Source: Rhodobacteraceae bacterium CCMM004 (lineage in GTDB: Bacteria; Pseudomonadota; Alphaproteobacteria; Rhodobacterales; Rhodobacteraceae). Taken from it: a stretch of DNA of 64,000 nucleotides. The position numbers and the translations under genes were made by a program. Positions 11,908-20,402 of this stretch are shown here, piece after piece (the first letter of the stretch is position 1; each line of letters starts with the position of its first letter). The stretch spans positions 124,001 through 188,000 of the forward strand of contig RZWH01000008.1 of assembly GCA_004005435.1 (NCBI GenBank). Reading direction: 5' to 3'. Below the pieces are notes generated by a model, which saw only the letters and a program-made list of their open reading frames with translations, was not told the origin of the DNA and did not search any database.

Positions 11908-13839
11908 ATGGGCGGGATCGGGATCGACCCATGGGAACCCGAGGAAACCGTCGGGAAACTGTGGCACGGCCTGGCCAGCCGTCTCGATGCCCCCGAAACC
12001 TATGCGGGCGCGGCCGTCGAGTTGACGGACGTGGCGGGGCGGCTGGCCGTCTTCTTTCGCGCGCTGGGCGGCGCGCCGTCGGTCGAGCTGCGACCGGCCG
12101 CGGCGGCGACGCTGGACCACCGGCTGAGCTGGCGCCGCCGCCTCGCGACCGAGGCCGAGCGCGCGGCGGTCGCCTCGTTCGACGGCGCCGCGCTGCGCCT
12201 GCCCGAGCGGCTGGCGGCGTTTCCCCGGCGCGAGGCCAACGCGGCGCTGTATCTCTGGCTGACGGCCGCCGCCGCGCACGCGCCGCCCCCGGTCGAGGCC
12301 GACGATCCGTTCCACCGCGACGTCCTGATGCTGGGCGCCGCAGCGCGGACCGACACTGCGGTGCGGGCGGCCTGCCCGGGTCTCGCACCGCTGCACGACG
12401 CGCTCAGCGACGCGGCGCTGCGGATGCGCCCGGCGGCGGCCCTGCCCGAACAGGAGGCCGCGGTCGAGCGGGCGGTGCGCCGGCTCCTGGGCGATCCCGC
12501 CCCCCTGTCCGGCCTGTCCGCGCGCGTCGCCGCCGCGGCGGCCGCGGGCGATGCGTCGTCTCTACCCCCCGCCGCGCGGCGCTATCGCCCTTTCCATCCC
12601 GTGCCGCTGTGGCTGACCCTAGCCGTGCCCGAGCGCAGCGCGGCGGGCACCGTCGAGACGGCCGACACCGATGGCCCCGCAGAAGAGGCCGGCAGCCGCA
12701 GCCACCGCGCCCGGCGCAAGCCCGCCGATCAGGCCGAGCGGCCCGACAGCCTGATCCTGCACAAGTTCGAGGCGATCCTGAGCTGGGCGGAGTTTCTCAA
12801 CCTCAACCGGCGGGTCGACGACGACGACCCCGACGCGGCCAAAAAGGCCGCCGACGACCAGGACGAGATCGGCCTGGCGCAGGTGTCCAAGGCCCCGGCG
12901 ACGCGGCTGAAACTGCATCTCGACCTCGCCCCCGAGGACGCCGACCGCGAGGCGCTGTCGGCGCCTCTGACGTTCCCCGAATGGGAGGCGCGGCGGAGCG
13001 TCTACCTGCCCGACCACGCGCGGGTCCTGTCCGCCTGGGCCGACCCCGCGGAGGCACAGGCGCGGCCCGACCCCGCCGCGCGCCGCCGGATCGACGCAGT
13101 GCGGCGGCAGTTCGAGGCGCTGCGCCCGGGCCGCGTGACCCTGCCCGCCCAGCCCGACGGCGAAGAACTGGACCTAGAGGCAACGGTGCGTGCGCAGGTG
13201 GACCTCCGTGCCTGCGGCAGCGGCAGCGCCCGCATCTGGCGGCAGAGCCGCACCCAGGCCCGCGACCTGGCCGTGGCAATCCTGCTCGACGTGTCGCGCT
13301 CGACCGAAAGCGACGTGGGCGGGCGGCAGGTCATCGAGATCGAGCGCGAGGCGCTGACCGCGCTGGCCTGGGGGCTCGACGCCTGCGGCGACGACTTTGC
13401 CATCGACGCCTTTTCCTCGTTGCGCCGCGACCGGGTCTACCTGACACGGTGCAAGGGCTTCGGCACGCCGATGACCCCCTTGGTGGAGGCGCGAATCGCC
13501 GGTCTCAGGCCCGGCTTCTACACCCGGATGGGGGCCGCCGTCCGCTTTGCCGCGCGCGACCTTTCCAACCAACCGCGGGCGCGGCGCCTGGTGCTGTTGA
13601 TCACGGATGGCAAACCCAACGACCTCGACCACTACGAAGGCCGCCACGGGGTCGAGGACACGGCGATGGCGGTGCGCGAGGCCCGGCGGGCCGGTCACGC
13701 CGTCTTTGCCGTCACCGTCGACGCGCGGGCCAAGGCCAGCTTTGCCCGCATGTTCGGCGCAGGAGGGTTCGCAGTGGTGCCCGATCCCCACCGGCTGACC
13801 CGCGCGCTGCCCGACATCTACCGCCACCTGGTGAGCTGA
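11908..13839 (+). CDS. norD: NorD, VWA-domain NO reductase assembly protein
   Basis: A 643-residue cytoplasmic protein whose last 200 residues form a von Willebrand A domain: MIDAS 'LLDVSRSTES' and 'LITDGKPNDLDHYEGRHG'. The N-terminal two thirds are helical and low-conservation, with an acidic stretch 'DDDDPDAAKKAADDQDE'. NorD partners with NorQ to activate NorB. The ATG at 11908 is used here; a GTG at 11896 overlapping the norQ stop is possible. It overlaps norE by 1 base. Confidence 0.93.
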   Translation: MGGIGIDPWEPEETVGKLWHGLASRLDAPETYAGAAVELTDVAGRLAVFFRALGGAPSVELRPAAAATLDHRLSWRRRLATEAERAAVASFDGAALRLPERLAAFPRREANAALYLWLTAAAAHAPPPVEADDPFHRDVLMLGAAARTDTAVRAACPGLAPLHDALSDAALRMRPAAALPEQEAAVERAVRRLLGDPAPLSGLSARVAAAAAAGDASSLPPAARRYRPFHPVPLWLTLAVPERSAAGTVETADTDGPAEEAGSRSHRARRKPADQAERPDSLILHKFEAILSWAEFLNLNRRVDDDDPDAAKKAADDQDEIGLAQVSKAPATRLKLHLDLAPEDADREALSAPLTFPEWEARRSVYLPDHARVLSAWADPAEAQARPDPAARRRIDAVRRQFEALRPGRVTLPAQPDGEELDLEATVRAQVDLRACGSGSARIWRQSRTQARDLAVAILLDVSRSTESDVGGRQVIEIEREALTALAWGLDACGDDFAIDAFSSLRRDRVYLTRCKGFGTPMTPLVEARIAGLRPGFYTRMGAAVRFAARDLSNQPRARRLVLLITDGKPNDLDHYEGRHGVEDTAMAVREARRAGHAVFAVTVDARAKASFARMFGAGGFAVVPDPHRLTRALPDIYRHLVS

Positions 13840-14390
13840 TGGCCGGAGCCGCCGACCCCTTCGACGAACTGCCAGGCGGACTGATGATCTGGGTCCTGAT
13901 CGTCAGCGAGGTCCTGGTCTTCGGCGCCGGGCTGGCGGCGTTCCTGGCCGTCCGCATCGCCGATCCCGACGGCTTTGGCGCCGCGCAGGCGGCGCTGCAT
14001 CCCAGCCGCGCGGGGGTGAACACCGCGATCCTGGTGACGAGCGGCCTGGCGGCCGCCCTGGCCGCGCGGGCCTGCACCGCCGGGCGGGGGACCGTCGCGC
14101 GCCTCTGGCTCGGCGCCGCCGCCGCCCTGGGCGCGGCGTTCCTGGCGGTCAAGGCGACGGCCTATGCCGACCTCGTCGGCCGGGGGATCGGCACCGAGAC
14201 CCACACCTTTTTCACCTTCTACTACCTGCTGACGGGGTTCCACGCCGCCCATGTGGCGGCGGGGGCGCTGGTGCTGATCCTCGTCGCCTGGACCGCCCGG
14301 CCCGACCAGGTGGAGGCGGCGGCCGCGTTCTGGCACATGGTCGATCTGGTCTGGGTGCTGCTCTTTCCCGTCATCTACCTGCTGCGATGA
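13839..14390 (+). CDS. norE: NorE, cytochrome oxidase subunit III-like protein
   Basis: A 183-residue membrane protein with about five helices, related to subunit III of cytochrome oxidases. Family marks are 'MIWVLIVSEVLVFGAGLAAFLAVR', 'HPSRAGVNTAILVTSG', 'TFFTFYYLLTGFHAAHVAAG' and 'FWHMVDLVWVLLFPVIYLLR'. NorE is accessory to NO reductase; its loss lowers activity in Paracoccus. It overlaps norD by one base and norF by four. Confidence 0.92.
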   Translation: MAGAADPFDELPGGLMIWVLIVSEVLVFGAGLAAFLAVRIADPDGFGAAQAALHPSRAGVNTAILVTSGLAAALAARACTAGRGTVARLWLGAAAALGAAFLAVKATAYADLVGRGIGTETHTFFTFYYLLTGFHAAHVAAGALVLILVAWTARPDQVEAAAAFWHMVDLVWVLLFPVIYLLR

Positions 14391-14650
14391 GCGGCTTGGG
14401 CGGCTCCCGGCCTGTGCGGGCGTGGGGTGCGCTGGTGCTCCTGTCGCTCGGCGGCACGGCCCTGTCGCTGGCGGCGCCGGAGGGATCGGCGGCGGTCGGG
14501 CTGGCAATCCTCGCCCTCGGCTGGGCCAAGGCGCGGCTGATCCTGCGCGATTACCTGGGGCTTGCGGCCGCTCCCACATGGCGCGGCGGCGCGATGGCCG
14601 TCCTCACCGCCTTGTGCCTGACCTTCGCCGCGCTCTACCTGGCCGGTTGA
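14387..14650 (+). CDS. norF: NorF-like small membrane protein
   Basis: An 87-residue protein with about three hydrophobic segments (AWGALVLLSLGGTALSLA, AAVGLAILALGWAKARLIL, AMAVLTALCLTFAALYLAG) and the motif 'LGWAKARLILRDYLGL'. It resembles the prokaryotic cytochrome c oxidase subunit IV-like/NorF family. It starts in the norE stop (ATGA) and closes the nor operon. Small size limits certainty, but position and topology agree. Confidence 0.85.
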   Translation: MSGLGGSRPVRAWGALVLLSLGGTALSLAAPEGSAAVGLAILALGWAKARLILRDYLGLAAAPTWRGGAMAVLTALCLTFAALYLAG

Positions 14651-14664
14651 CGCGGCCCAGCCGA

Positions 14665-14682
14665 GGCTCTCGCAACAGAGCC
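14665..14682. terminator. Possible small hairpin between convergent norF and dnr
   Basis: GGCTCT / AGAGCC arms with a 6-base loop, 15 bases after the norF stop, in the 139-base convergent gap. No T-run follows, so it is at best a weak terminator. Confidence 0.3.
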
Positions 14683-14789
14683 GGAGGGCTCAGCGCCCAA
14701 TGCCCACACCCTGCCTTGCGAGCCGCGCCGTCCTGCCCCACGAGACGGCGCCGCCCTCGTCCGACCGCACAGATGACGGACCTGCCCCG

Positions 14790-15503
14790 CTAGGGCGATG
14801 CCCGACGGCCGAACATCTCGCCACTGCTCTCGTCCTCGGTGAACTCGCGCAGATGCGCCACGTCGGCGATTTCCGCGTGGTTCTGCTTGATCGTGACACC
14901 GTGGGCCTTGAGCCGGGAAAAGGCGCGGCTGAGGCTCTCGGGCTTCATCCCGATCCGCCCGGCGATGAGGATCTTGTCGAACGGCAGCGTGACGGTGCAG
15001 GGGCCCGCCTCGCAGACGCAGAGCGACAGCAGGAACTGCGCCACCCTCTGGGCGCCGGAATGGGCCTTGAGCTGCTCGATCTCGGCGACGAGCGCGTGCA
15101 GGTGGGCGAAGGTCGAGGACAACAGAGCGATGCAGACCTCGGGATGCGAGCGCATCATATTGAGGATCGCCGACGACGGGATCTGCATCACCTCGCAATC
15201 GGTGGCGGCCTCGGACGCCACTGGATAGGTCCCGTTGCGCAGCGCCACCGCCTCGCCAAAGCTGTGGCCGCGGGTGAAAACGCCGACCACCGCCTCCGCG
15301 CCGTTGGGGGTGATCCGGTAGAGCTTCACCCAACCGTCGAGCACGATATAGACCGAATGCGCCGCGTCGCCGTGGTCGAACAGGACCTGGCCGCGGCTGT
15401 AGGACTTGACCACCGCACGCGACAGGATCGTCCGCGCCGCGTCTTCGGGGCAGTTGGACAAAAGCAGGCTGGTCCGTGCGATGTCTATCTGGTGCTGGCG
15501 CAT
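14790..15503 (-). CDS. dnr: Dnr/NnrR-type Crp/Fnr transcription regulator
   Basis: A 237-residue Crp/Fnr-family regulator. A cyclic-nucleotide-like beta-roll (about residues 25-115, 'GQVLFDHGDAAHSVYIVLDGWVKLYR'), a dimerisation helix and a C-terminal winged helix ('DKILIAGRIGMKPESLSRAFSRLKAHGV', recognition helix about 190-205) are visible. The N-terminal cysteine cluster of Fnr is absent; only one Cys (NCPEDA) is near the start, so oxygen sensing by an Fe-S cluster is unlikely. Dnr-type members sense NO through heme. The recognition helix ESLSR suits a TTGAC-type box. It lies 63 bases after hemA on the same strand and is probably co-transcribed with it. Whether it is Dnr or NnrR by phylogeny is open. 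Confidence 0.88.
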   Translation of the reverse strand: MRQHQIDIARTSLLLSNCPEDAARTILSRAVVKSYSRGQVLFDHGDAAHSVYIVLDGWVKLYRITPNGAEAVVGVFTRGHSFGEAVALRNGTYPVASEAATDCEVMQIPSSAILNMMRSHPEVCIALLSSTFAHLHALVAEIEQLKAHSGAQRVAQFLLSLCVCEAGPCTVTLPFDKILIAGRIGMKPESLSRAFSRLKAHGVTIKQNHAEIADVAHLREFTEDESSGEMFGRRASP

Positions 15504-15566
15504 GGGAGGATCATGCCGATCCGCGCGCGAAATGCGAGCCGCAATGCGCGCGAGGACCGGCTGGGG

Positions 15567-16790
15567 CTATTGGGCGGCGCGGGGCATCCGCGCCAGTTGG
15601 CACTGGGTCCAGAGATCCTCCAGCGCGTGGCACAGGCGGTCGACGTCGTCGGCGCCGTGCACAGGGGAGGGTGTGATCCTCAACCGCTCGGTCCCCTTGG
15701 GCACCGTGGGATAGTTGATCGGCTGGATGTAGATCCCGTGACGGTCGAGCAGGGTGTCGGAGATGAACTTGCACTTCACAGGGTCGCCCACCATCAGCGG
15801 CACGATATGGCTGGGATTGGGCAGATGCGGCAGGCCGATGGCGTCGAACCGGGCGCGCACCTCGGCGACGCGGCGGCGCTGGAGCTGGCGTTCGGCATCG
15901 CTGTGTTTGAGGTGCCGGATCGACGCGGCGGCGCCTGCGGCCACGTGCGGCGGCAGCGCGGTGGTGAAGATGAAGCCCGAGGCGAAGGACCGCACGAAGT
16001 CGCAGAGATCCGCGCTGGCGGCGATGTAGCCGCCGACCACCCCGAACGCCTTGCCCAAGGTGCCCTCGATCACGGTAACGCGGTCCATCACGCCGTCACG
16101 CTCGGCCACGCCGCCGCCGCGGGGGCCGTAGAGCCCCACCGCATGCACCTCGTCGAGATAGGTGATGGCGTTGTAGCGGTCGGCCAGATCGCAGATCTCG
16201 GCGATCGGCGCGATGTCGCCGTCCATGGAATAGACGCTCTCGAAGGCGACGATCTTGGGCCGCTCCAGCGGCTCCGCCGCCAGCTTGGCCTCCAGGTCCG
16301 CCAGGTCGTTGTGTCGCCAGATCGCCTTCTGAGCGCGGGAATGGCGGATTCCCTCGATCATGCTGGCGTGGTTCAGCGCGTCCGACAGGATCAGACACCC
16401 GGGGATCCGGGATCCGAGCGTGCCCAGGGCCGCCCAGTTGGACACGTAGCCGGAGGTAAAGAGCAGCGCCGCCTCCTTACCGTGGAGATCGGCCAACTCG
16501 GCCTCCAGCAGCACGTGGTCGTGGGTCGTGCCCGAGATGTTGCGGGTGCCCCCTGCTCCGGCGCCCGAGCGGTCGAGCGCGGCGTGCATCGCCGCCAACA
16601 CCCCCGGGTGCTGGCCCATGCCGAGATAGTCGTTCGAGCACCAGACCGTCACCGGCGCCGCCGCAGCCCCGCTCCTCCGGGTGGCGGCGGGAAAGGCCCC
16701 GCGGACCCGTTCGAGGTCGGCAAAGACGCGATAGTTGCCCTCGGCCTTGAGCGCGGCGAGTTGGTCGGCGACCATATCGGCGATCTGCAT
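15567..16790 (-). CDS. hemA: 5-aminolevulinate synthase
   Basis: A 407-residue PLP enzyme that condenses glycine and succinyl-CoA to 5-aminolevulinate, the entry to tetrapyrroles in alphaproteobacteria. Motifs: '[13 protein letters not shown]', '[16 protein letters not shown]', '[16 protein letters not shown]', and the PLP lysine in '[14 protein letters not shown]' (about residue 246). The end '[17 protein letters not shown]' is typical. It has an AGGAGG site and a Crp/Fnr box 58-71 bases upstream. Many Rhodobacteraceae carry two ALAS genes (hemA, hemT); this denitrification-linked copy could be the second, inducible one. Confidence 0.95.
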   Translation of the reverse strand: MQIADMVADQLAALKAEGNYRVFADLERVRGAFPAATRRSGAAAAPVTVWCSNDYLGMGQHPGVLAAMHAALDRSGAGAGGTRNISGTTHDHVLLEAELADLHGKEAALLFTSGYVSNWAALGTLGSRIPGCLILSDALNHASMIEGIRHSRAQKAIWRHNDLADLEAKLAAEPLERPKIVAFESVYSMDGDIAPIAEICDLADRYNAITYLDEVHAVGLYGPRGGGVAERDGVMDRVTVIEGTLGKAFGVVGGYIAASADLCDFVRSFASGFIFTTALPPHVAAGAAASIRHLKHSDAERQLQRRRVAEVRARFDAIGLPHLPNPSHIVPLMVGDPVKCKFISDTLLDRHGIYIQPINYPTVPKGTERLRITPSPVHGADDVDRLCHALEDLWTQCQLARMPRAAQ

Positions 16791-16847
16791 CCTGTCCTCC
16801 TCTTGCGAACGTCGCAGACAGGCTAGAAAACGCGGCGCACGGCGGCC

Positions 16848-16861
16848 TTAACCAACGTCAA
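16848..16861. promoter_or_regulatory. NNR/Dnr-type box upstream of hemA-dnr
   Basis: TTAACCAACGTCAA on the plus strand, which reads TTGACGTTGGTTAA towards hemA. It is identical to the box before norC and lies in the 95-base gap between the Gfo/Idh stop and the hemA start. It suggests NO-dependent induction of heme synthesis and of the regulator itself. Confidence 0.82.
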
Positions 16862-16885
16862 GCCCTTGGCGCATCCGCCTCCGCG

Positions 16886-17932
16886 TCACCCGGGGCCGAT
16901 GTCGACCGCGGCGCCGGTGCGGGCCGAGGTCTCGACCGCCTCGACCACCTCCAGCGCCGCCAGCCCCGCCTCGGCCGGAACCGCCGGCGCCTCCTCTCCC
17001 CGGATCACCCGGGCGAAATGCAGCGCCTGTTCGACCAGCGGGTCGCTCTGCCCCGCGATCAGCGTCGTCGCCGAGATCGGGGTCCACCAGTCCGGCGCGC
17101 CGGTATGGCGCCAGACGCGCAGGTCGGGCAGCGACAGCGCGCCCTCGGACCCGCCGATCAGATAGCAGCTCTCGGGCGTCGCGGGATAGGCCGGGTTCTC
17201 GCGCGCCGTCAACTCCCAGCTCCAGGGCGCGGCGATGGCGTCGGACACCGACAGCGTGGCCAAAGCGCCGGACCGGAAGGTGACGAGTGCCGCGGCCAGG
17301 TCCTCGTTCTCGAACCCCCGGCGCGCGGGCACCGTCTGGGCCTGGACCAGCACCACGTCGCCGCAGAAATGGCGCAGGAGATCGGCGTCGTGCACCAGGT
17401 TGACCGAGACCGGGCCGGCGCCCTTGCGCGTGCGCCAGGGGGCCGCGGCGAAGTAGCGGTCGGGTTTGTAGACCCAGCACGTCGCCTGCACCGCCCGGAC
17501 CGCGCCGATGTCGCCGCGGTCGAGCGCCGCCTTGGCCGCGCGCACCGTGCCGTTGTGGCGGCGGTGGTGGCCGACCAGGATCGGCACGCCCGCGTCGCGC
17601 CCCGCGTGGGCCAGCGCCCGACCCTCCGCGGCGGTGGCGGCGATGGGCTTTTCGATCAGGACGGGCAGACCACGGGCGATGCAGGCAAGTCCCTGGTCGG
17701 CGTGCTGGAGCGTCGGCGTGGCCAGGATCACGCCGTCGACCGGGGGACCGTCGAAGAGGGCGTCGAGACTCTCGACCACCGCCGCCCCGGTCGCCGCGGC
17801 GGCCGCGCGGGCGGCGCCATCGGGTTCCACCACCGCGGCCAGCGCCAGTTCGGGCCGGTCGAGCACGATCTGCGCATGCCGCCGTCCGACCAGGCCGTAG
17901 CCCGCCACTGCGATCCGCACCGGTTCCGCCAT
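16886..17932 (-). CDS. Gfo/Idh/MocA family NAD(P)-dependent oxidoreductase
   Basis: A 348-residue enzyme with an N-terminal Rossmann fold ('IAVAGYGLVGRRHAQIV', residues 7-23) and the family EKP motif ('VLIEKPIAAT', about 98), followed by the mixed sheet domain. Such enzymes oxidise or reduce sugars and polyols. 'HHRRHNGTVRAAK' and 'VHDADLLRHF' hold the likely active-site Lys/His/Asp region. An in-frame ATG further upstream exists; the ATG at 17932 follows a GGAGGG site and sits directly before the Rossmann motif. It lies between nnrU and hemA, with no evident link to denitrification. Confidence 0.85.
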   Translation of the reverse strand: MAEPVRIAVAGYGLVGRRHAQIVLDRPELALAAVVEPDGAARAAAAATGAAVVESLDALFDGPPVDGVILATPTLQHADQGLACIARGLPVLIEKPIAATAAEGRALAHAGRDAGVPILVGHHRRHNGTVRAAKAALDRGDIGAVRAVQATCWVYKPDRYFAAAPWRTRKGAGPVSVNLVHDADLLRHFCGDVVLVQAQTVPARRGFENEDLAAALVTFRSGALATLSVSDAIAAPWSWELTARENPAYPATPESCYLIGGSEGALSLPDLRVWRHTGAPDWWTPISATTLIAGQSDPLVEQALHFARVIRGEEAPAVPAEAGLAALEVVEAVETSARTGAAVDIGPG

Positions 17933-18010
17933 TCGCCCCCTCCGCGCCTGCCCGACATCCGCATCCATAGCATTCCCGCCGCCCTGGACGAGCCGATTCG
18001 GGCCCCCGTT

Positions 18011-18679
18011 TCAGGGCATCGGGTCGACTCCGAAGAGAACGGGATGCACCGCGATCAGCGCCGCGTAGAGCGCCACGCCCGCGGCGAGGCGCACCGCGGC
18101 CGCGCCCCAAGAGACCGGCGGGGGCAGCACAGGGGCGGCGGCGGTCGCGTCCCGCAGACGCGCCCAGTCCGCGCCCATCTCGCGCCGCTTGCGCCGGTCG
18201 ACGAGACGCCCGCCCAACGCGGCGAAGACCGCGAAGGTGCCGAAGAGCAGGACGTGCGCCAGGTCGCCGTTCGGCACCAAATGCGCCGCGGCCCAGAGCG
18301 CCAGCGCGACCAGGAGCGGGTGGCGCATCCACCGCACGATCCCCGGCCGCGCCGGCTCGAACCGCGCGTCTTCTCCGCCGCCGAACGAGAACGGGTTCGG
18401 CCGGCCCGCCGCCAGGCCCAAGATCAGGCACACCGGCAGCATCGCCGCGAGCGGGACCAGGGGCTGCCACGGCGCCCAGGGCCAGAGCGGCACGTGGGGC
18501 GCCCGCCCGGCGGCCGCGATCAGCCAGGCCAACACCGCCAGCGACAGTGCCGAATAGGCGGCAAGGAACCCCCACCGCCCCAGGCGCGCCTGGAGCCAGG
18601 GCCGCAAGGGCGGCCTGAGCGGCACCGAATGGGTGGCGAAGAACGCCGCGAAGGCCAACGCGAAGGGCATCCAGTCCAT
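18011..18679 (-). CDS. nnrU: NnrU family membrane protein
   Basis: A 222-residue polytopic membrane protein with about six helices and the NnrU opening 'ALAFAAFFATHSVPLRPPLRPWL' and later 'GIVRWMRHPLLVALALWAAAHLVPNGDLAHVLLFG', which resembles isoprenylcysteine methyltransferase-type folds. NnrU is required for NO reductase expression or activity in Rhodobacter sphaeroides; its reaction is unknown. ATG codons at 18691, 18679 and 18670 are all possible starts. No Crp/Fnr box is visible upstream. Confidence 0.85.
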   Translation of the reverse strand: MDWMPFALAFAAFFATHSVPLRPPLRPWLQARLGRWGFLAAYSALSLAVLAWLIAAAGRAPHVPLWPWAPWQPLVPLAAMLPVCLILGLAAGRPNPFSFGGGEDARFEPARPGIVRWMRHPLLVALALWAAAHLVPNGDLAHVLLFGTFAVFAALGGRLVDRRKRREMGADWARLRDATAAAPVLPPPVSWGAAAVRLAAGVALYAALIAVHPVLFGVDPMP

Positions 18680-18691
18680 GGCGCGGACCAT

Positions 18692-19392
18692 CCCCGACCC
18701 CGCGCCGCCCCGCAAGACCTCGGGTGGGTCGGGAGCCACGGGATCGGGGCCCCTTCGGTGACCGCGCCAGCCCCCTCGTCGGGGCCGGGGGCGGACGCCA
18801 GGGCGCGCGCCAAATCGCATCGATCCACGGTGCGGTGGCCGCGCGCCCGCGCGGCGATCTGGGGCCGGTCCGGCAGGCCATCTGCGATCAGGAGGCCGAA
18901 GAGGGCCCTGCCCTGCCCGCAAGTCTCCGCCCGGCCGCAGGCGGGGCAGCGCCGCCATCGTCGCCCCGACAGATGGCGCGACGGGGGCAACCCCTCCCCC
19001 ATGGGGCGACGCTTTCTGCACCACGCCCGCGACGGCGGCGCCCTTCCCACTCAGTGGGGGTGTTTTCCTCCAGCCGCCTCCTGTCCCGCTCGTCGCTGAA
19101 CCTCTCCAGCGCTATCGTCCTGGCCCGCTCGGCGGAAACGGTGCGCACGGCACCCTTCGGGGACCACCCGTCGCGGACCGGCTCCGCGCCGGGCGATAAC
19201 GACGCGCCGACGTCGGACCCGAGATTGCAGCGCCCCATAGCGCCATTGGCGCGCCGTGAAGGGGCGATCTGAACGCCGTCTGACAGGAGGCCGGAGCAGG
19301 ACACGTCTCGCGACGAAACCCGCCCGGCTCCGCCCAACGTCTATCAGGGGACCCTACCGGCAGCCCTCATCGACCTCCTGCCCCCACCGGGA
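18692..19392. other. About 700 bases without a confident gene
   Basis: This stretch separates nnrU from the sugar operon. On the minus strand a frame from an ATG at 19002 runs into nnrU and contains 'RRCPACGRAETCGQGRALFGLLIADGLPDRP'. G+C at its third codon positions is high (about 86 % over 18781-19020), so a short Cys-rich protein is possible. However, second positions are also GC-rich, and it overlaps the nnrU start by about 160 bases. The part from 19050 to 19392 has no credible frame. I see no operator, RNA or transposon remnant. Confidence 0.4.
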
Positions 19393-20358
19393 TTAGGGGG
19401 CGATTGCCGCATCCCCCGGCGGCCGCCAGATCGCGACGGTACGGTCGTCGAACCATTCCTCGGCCGTGGCGCCCTTCACCCCGGGGTGGGCGCCGATGCG
19501 GTAGGGGTCGCGGCGGTCCGCGGCGCGGTAGGCGGCCTCCCAGGCGGCGATGTCGGGGCGGTCGGGCAGAACGCCATAACCGTCGCTGAAGACCTCCAGA
19601 GAGGTCAGCCCGGCGCGGTCCAAGCGAACGTCGATCAGGGCGCCCTTCGGAGGGCGTCCGTCGAGGACGGGATAGGCCAGGGGCCCCTCCCCGGCATTGG
19701 CGAGCCGCCCCTGGCTCCGGGTGCCGCCGCGGGCGACCGCGCGCACCTCGGCGGCGGGGAGAGGCGCGCAGACGGCGCAGGCGGCCCGCTCGATGCGGTC
19801 GGCGGTCTCGGCGGCGATCTCGCCCTCGGCGACGGCCCTGTCGACGCCGCTGCGAAGGATCGCCCGCACCCGCGCCTCGGTCGCGTCGCCGGCGCCCAGC
19901 CGCTCGGCCAGCGCGGCCCAGAGCGGCAAGCGCAGGGCGACGGTCACGGCGTCGACCGCGATCTCCTGGACATGAACCTCGACGGCGTTGACCCGGATGC
20001 CGCTGTCGCCGATCACCATAAGCCGCATCTGCGCGCCCAGGTCGAAGACGATGGCCGCCGTCGTGGCGATCGGGTCGGCGAACCCGCGGGCGGCCCGCGC
20101 CTCTCCCACCGCGGCGCTGAGGCGGGCCGCGATCTCGGCCGCCGAGGCCTCGGTGCGCATCTCAGGCGGCAGGGCCAGGGCCGCGGCGGCGGCGGCCAGG
20201 GCGGCGGCACGCCCCCCCGTCAGGCCCGTCGCGGGGTCGACCTGGGGGCCGGTCACGCCGTCGAACACGGCGCCCAGATGCCCCGGCACGGCCAGGCCAA
20301 CGTCGTCGCCGGGGGCGGCGCCGGACTTGACCTTGCTGCGGTTGAAGATCTCCCACAT
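19393..20358 (-). CDS. PP2C-type protein phosphatase-like protein
   Basis: A 321-residue soluble protein with PP2C-like motifs: 'GDDVGLA' near residue 18, 'VFDGVTG' near 33 (the DG metal motif), 'TTAAIVFD', 'GDSGIRV', 'FSDGYGVL' (SDG motif) and 'DDRTVAIW' at the C-terminus (DN/DD motif). These hold the metal-binding aspartates of PPM phosphatases. The ATG at 20358 follows AGGAGGGG; an ATG at 20406, overlapping the ROK kinase stop as ATGA, would add 16 residues. It is the last gene of a sugar operon, and its substrate there is unknown. Confidence 0.72.
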   Translation of the reverse strand: MWEIFNRSKVKSGAAPGDDVGLAVPGHLGAVFDGVTGPQVDPATGLTGGRAAALAAAAAALALPPEMRTEASAAEIAARLSAAVGEARAARGFADPIATTAAIVFDLGAQMRLMVIGDSGIRVNAVEVHVQEIAVDAVTVALRLPLWAALAERLGAGDATEARVRAILRSGVDRAVAEGEIAAETADRIERAACAVCAPLPAAEVRAVARGGTRSQGRLANAGEGPLAYPVLDGRPPKGALIDVRLDRAGLTSLEVFSDGYGVLPDRPDIAAWEAAYRAADRRDPYRIGAHPGVKGATAEEWFDDRTVAIWRPPGDAAIAP

Positions 20359-20402
20359 GGGCTCAGCCCCTCCTGTGTCGGGCCGGGGCGCCAGCCGCAC
20401 GC

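Noticed and set aside
18724-19272. Plus-strand frame in the gap after nnrU
   Set aside because: Arg/Pro/Ser-rich translation without conserved pattern; no ribosome-binding site seen.
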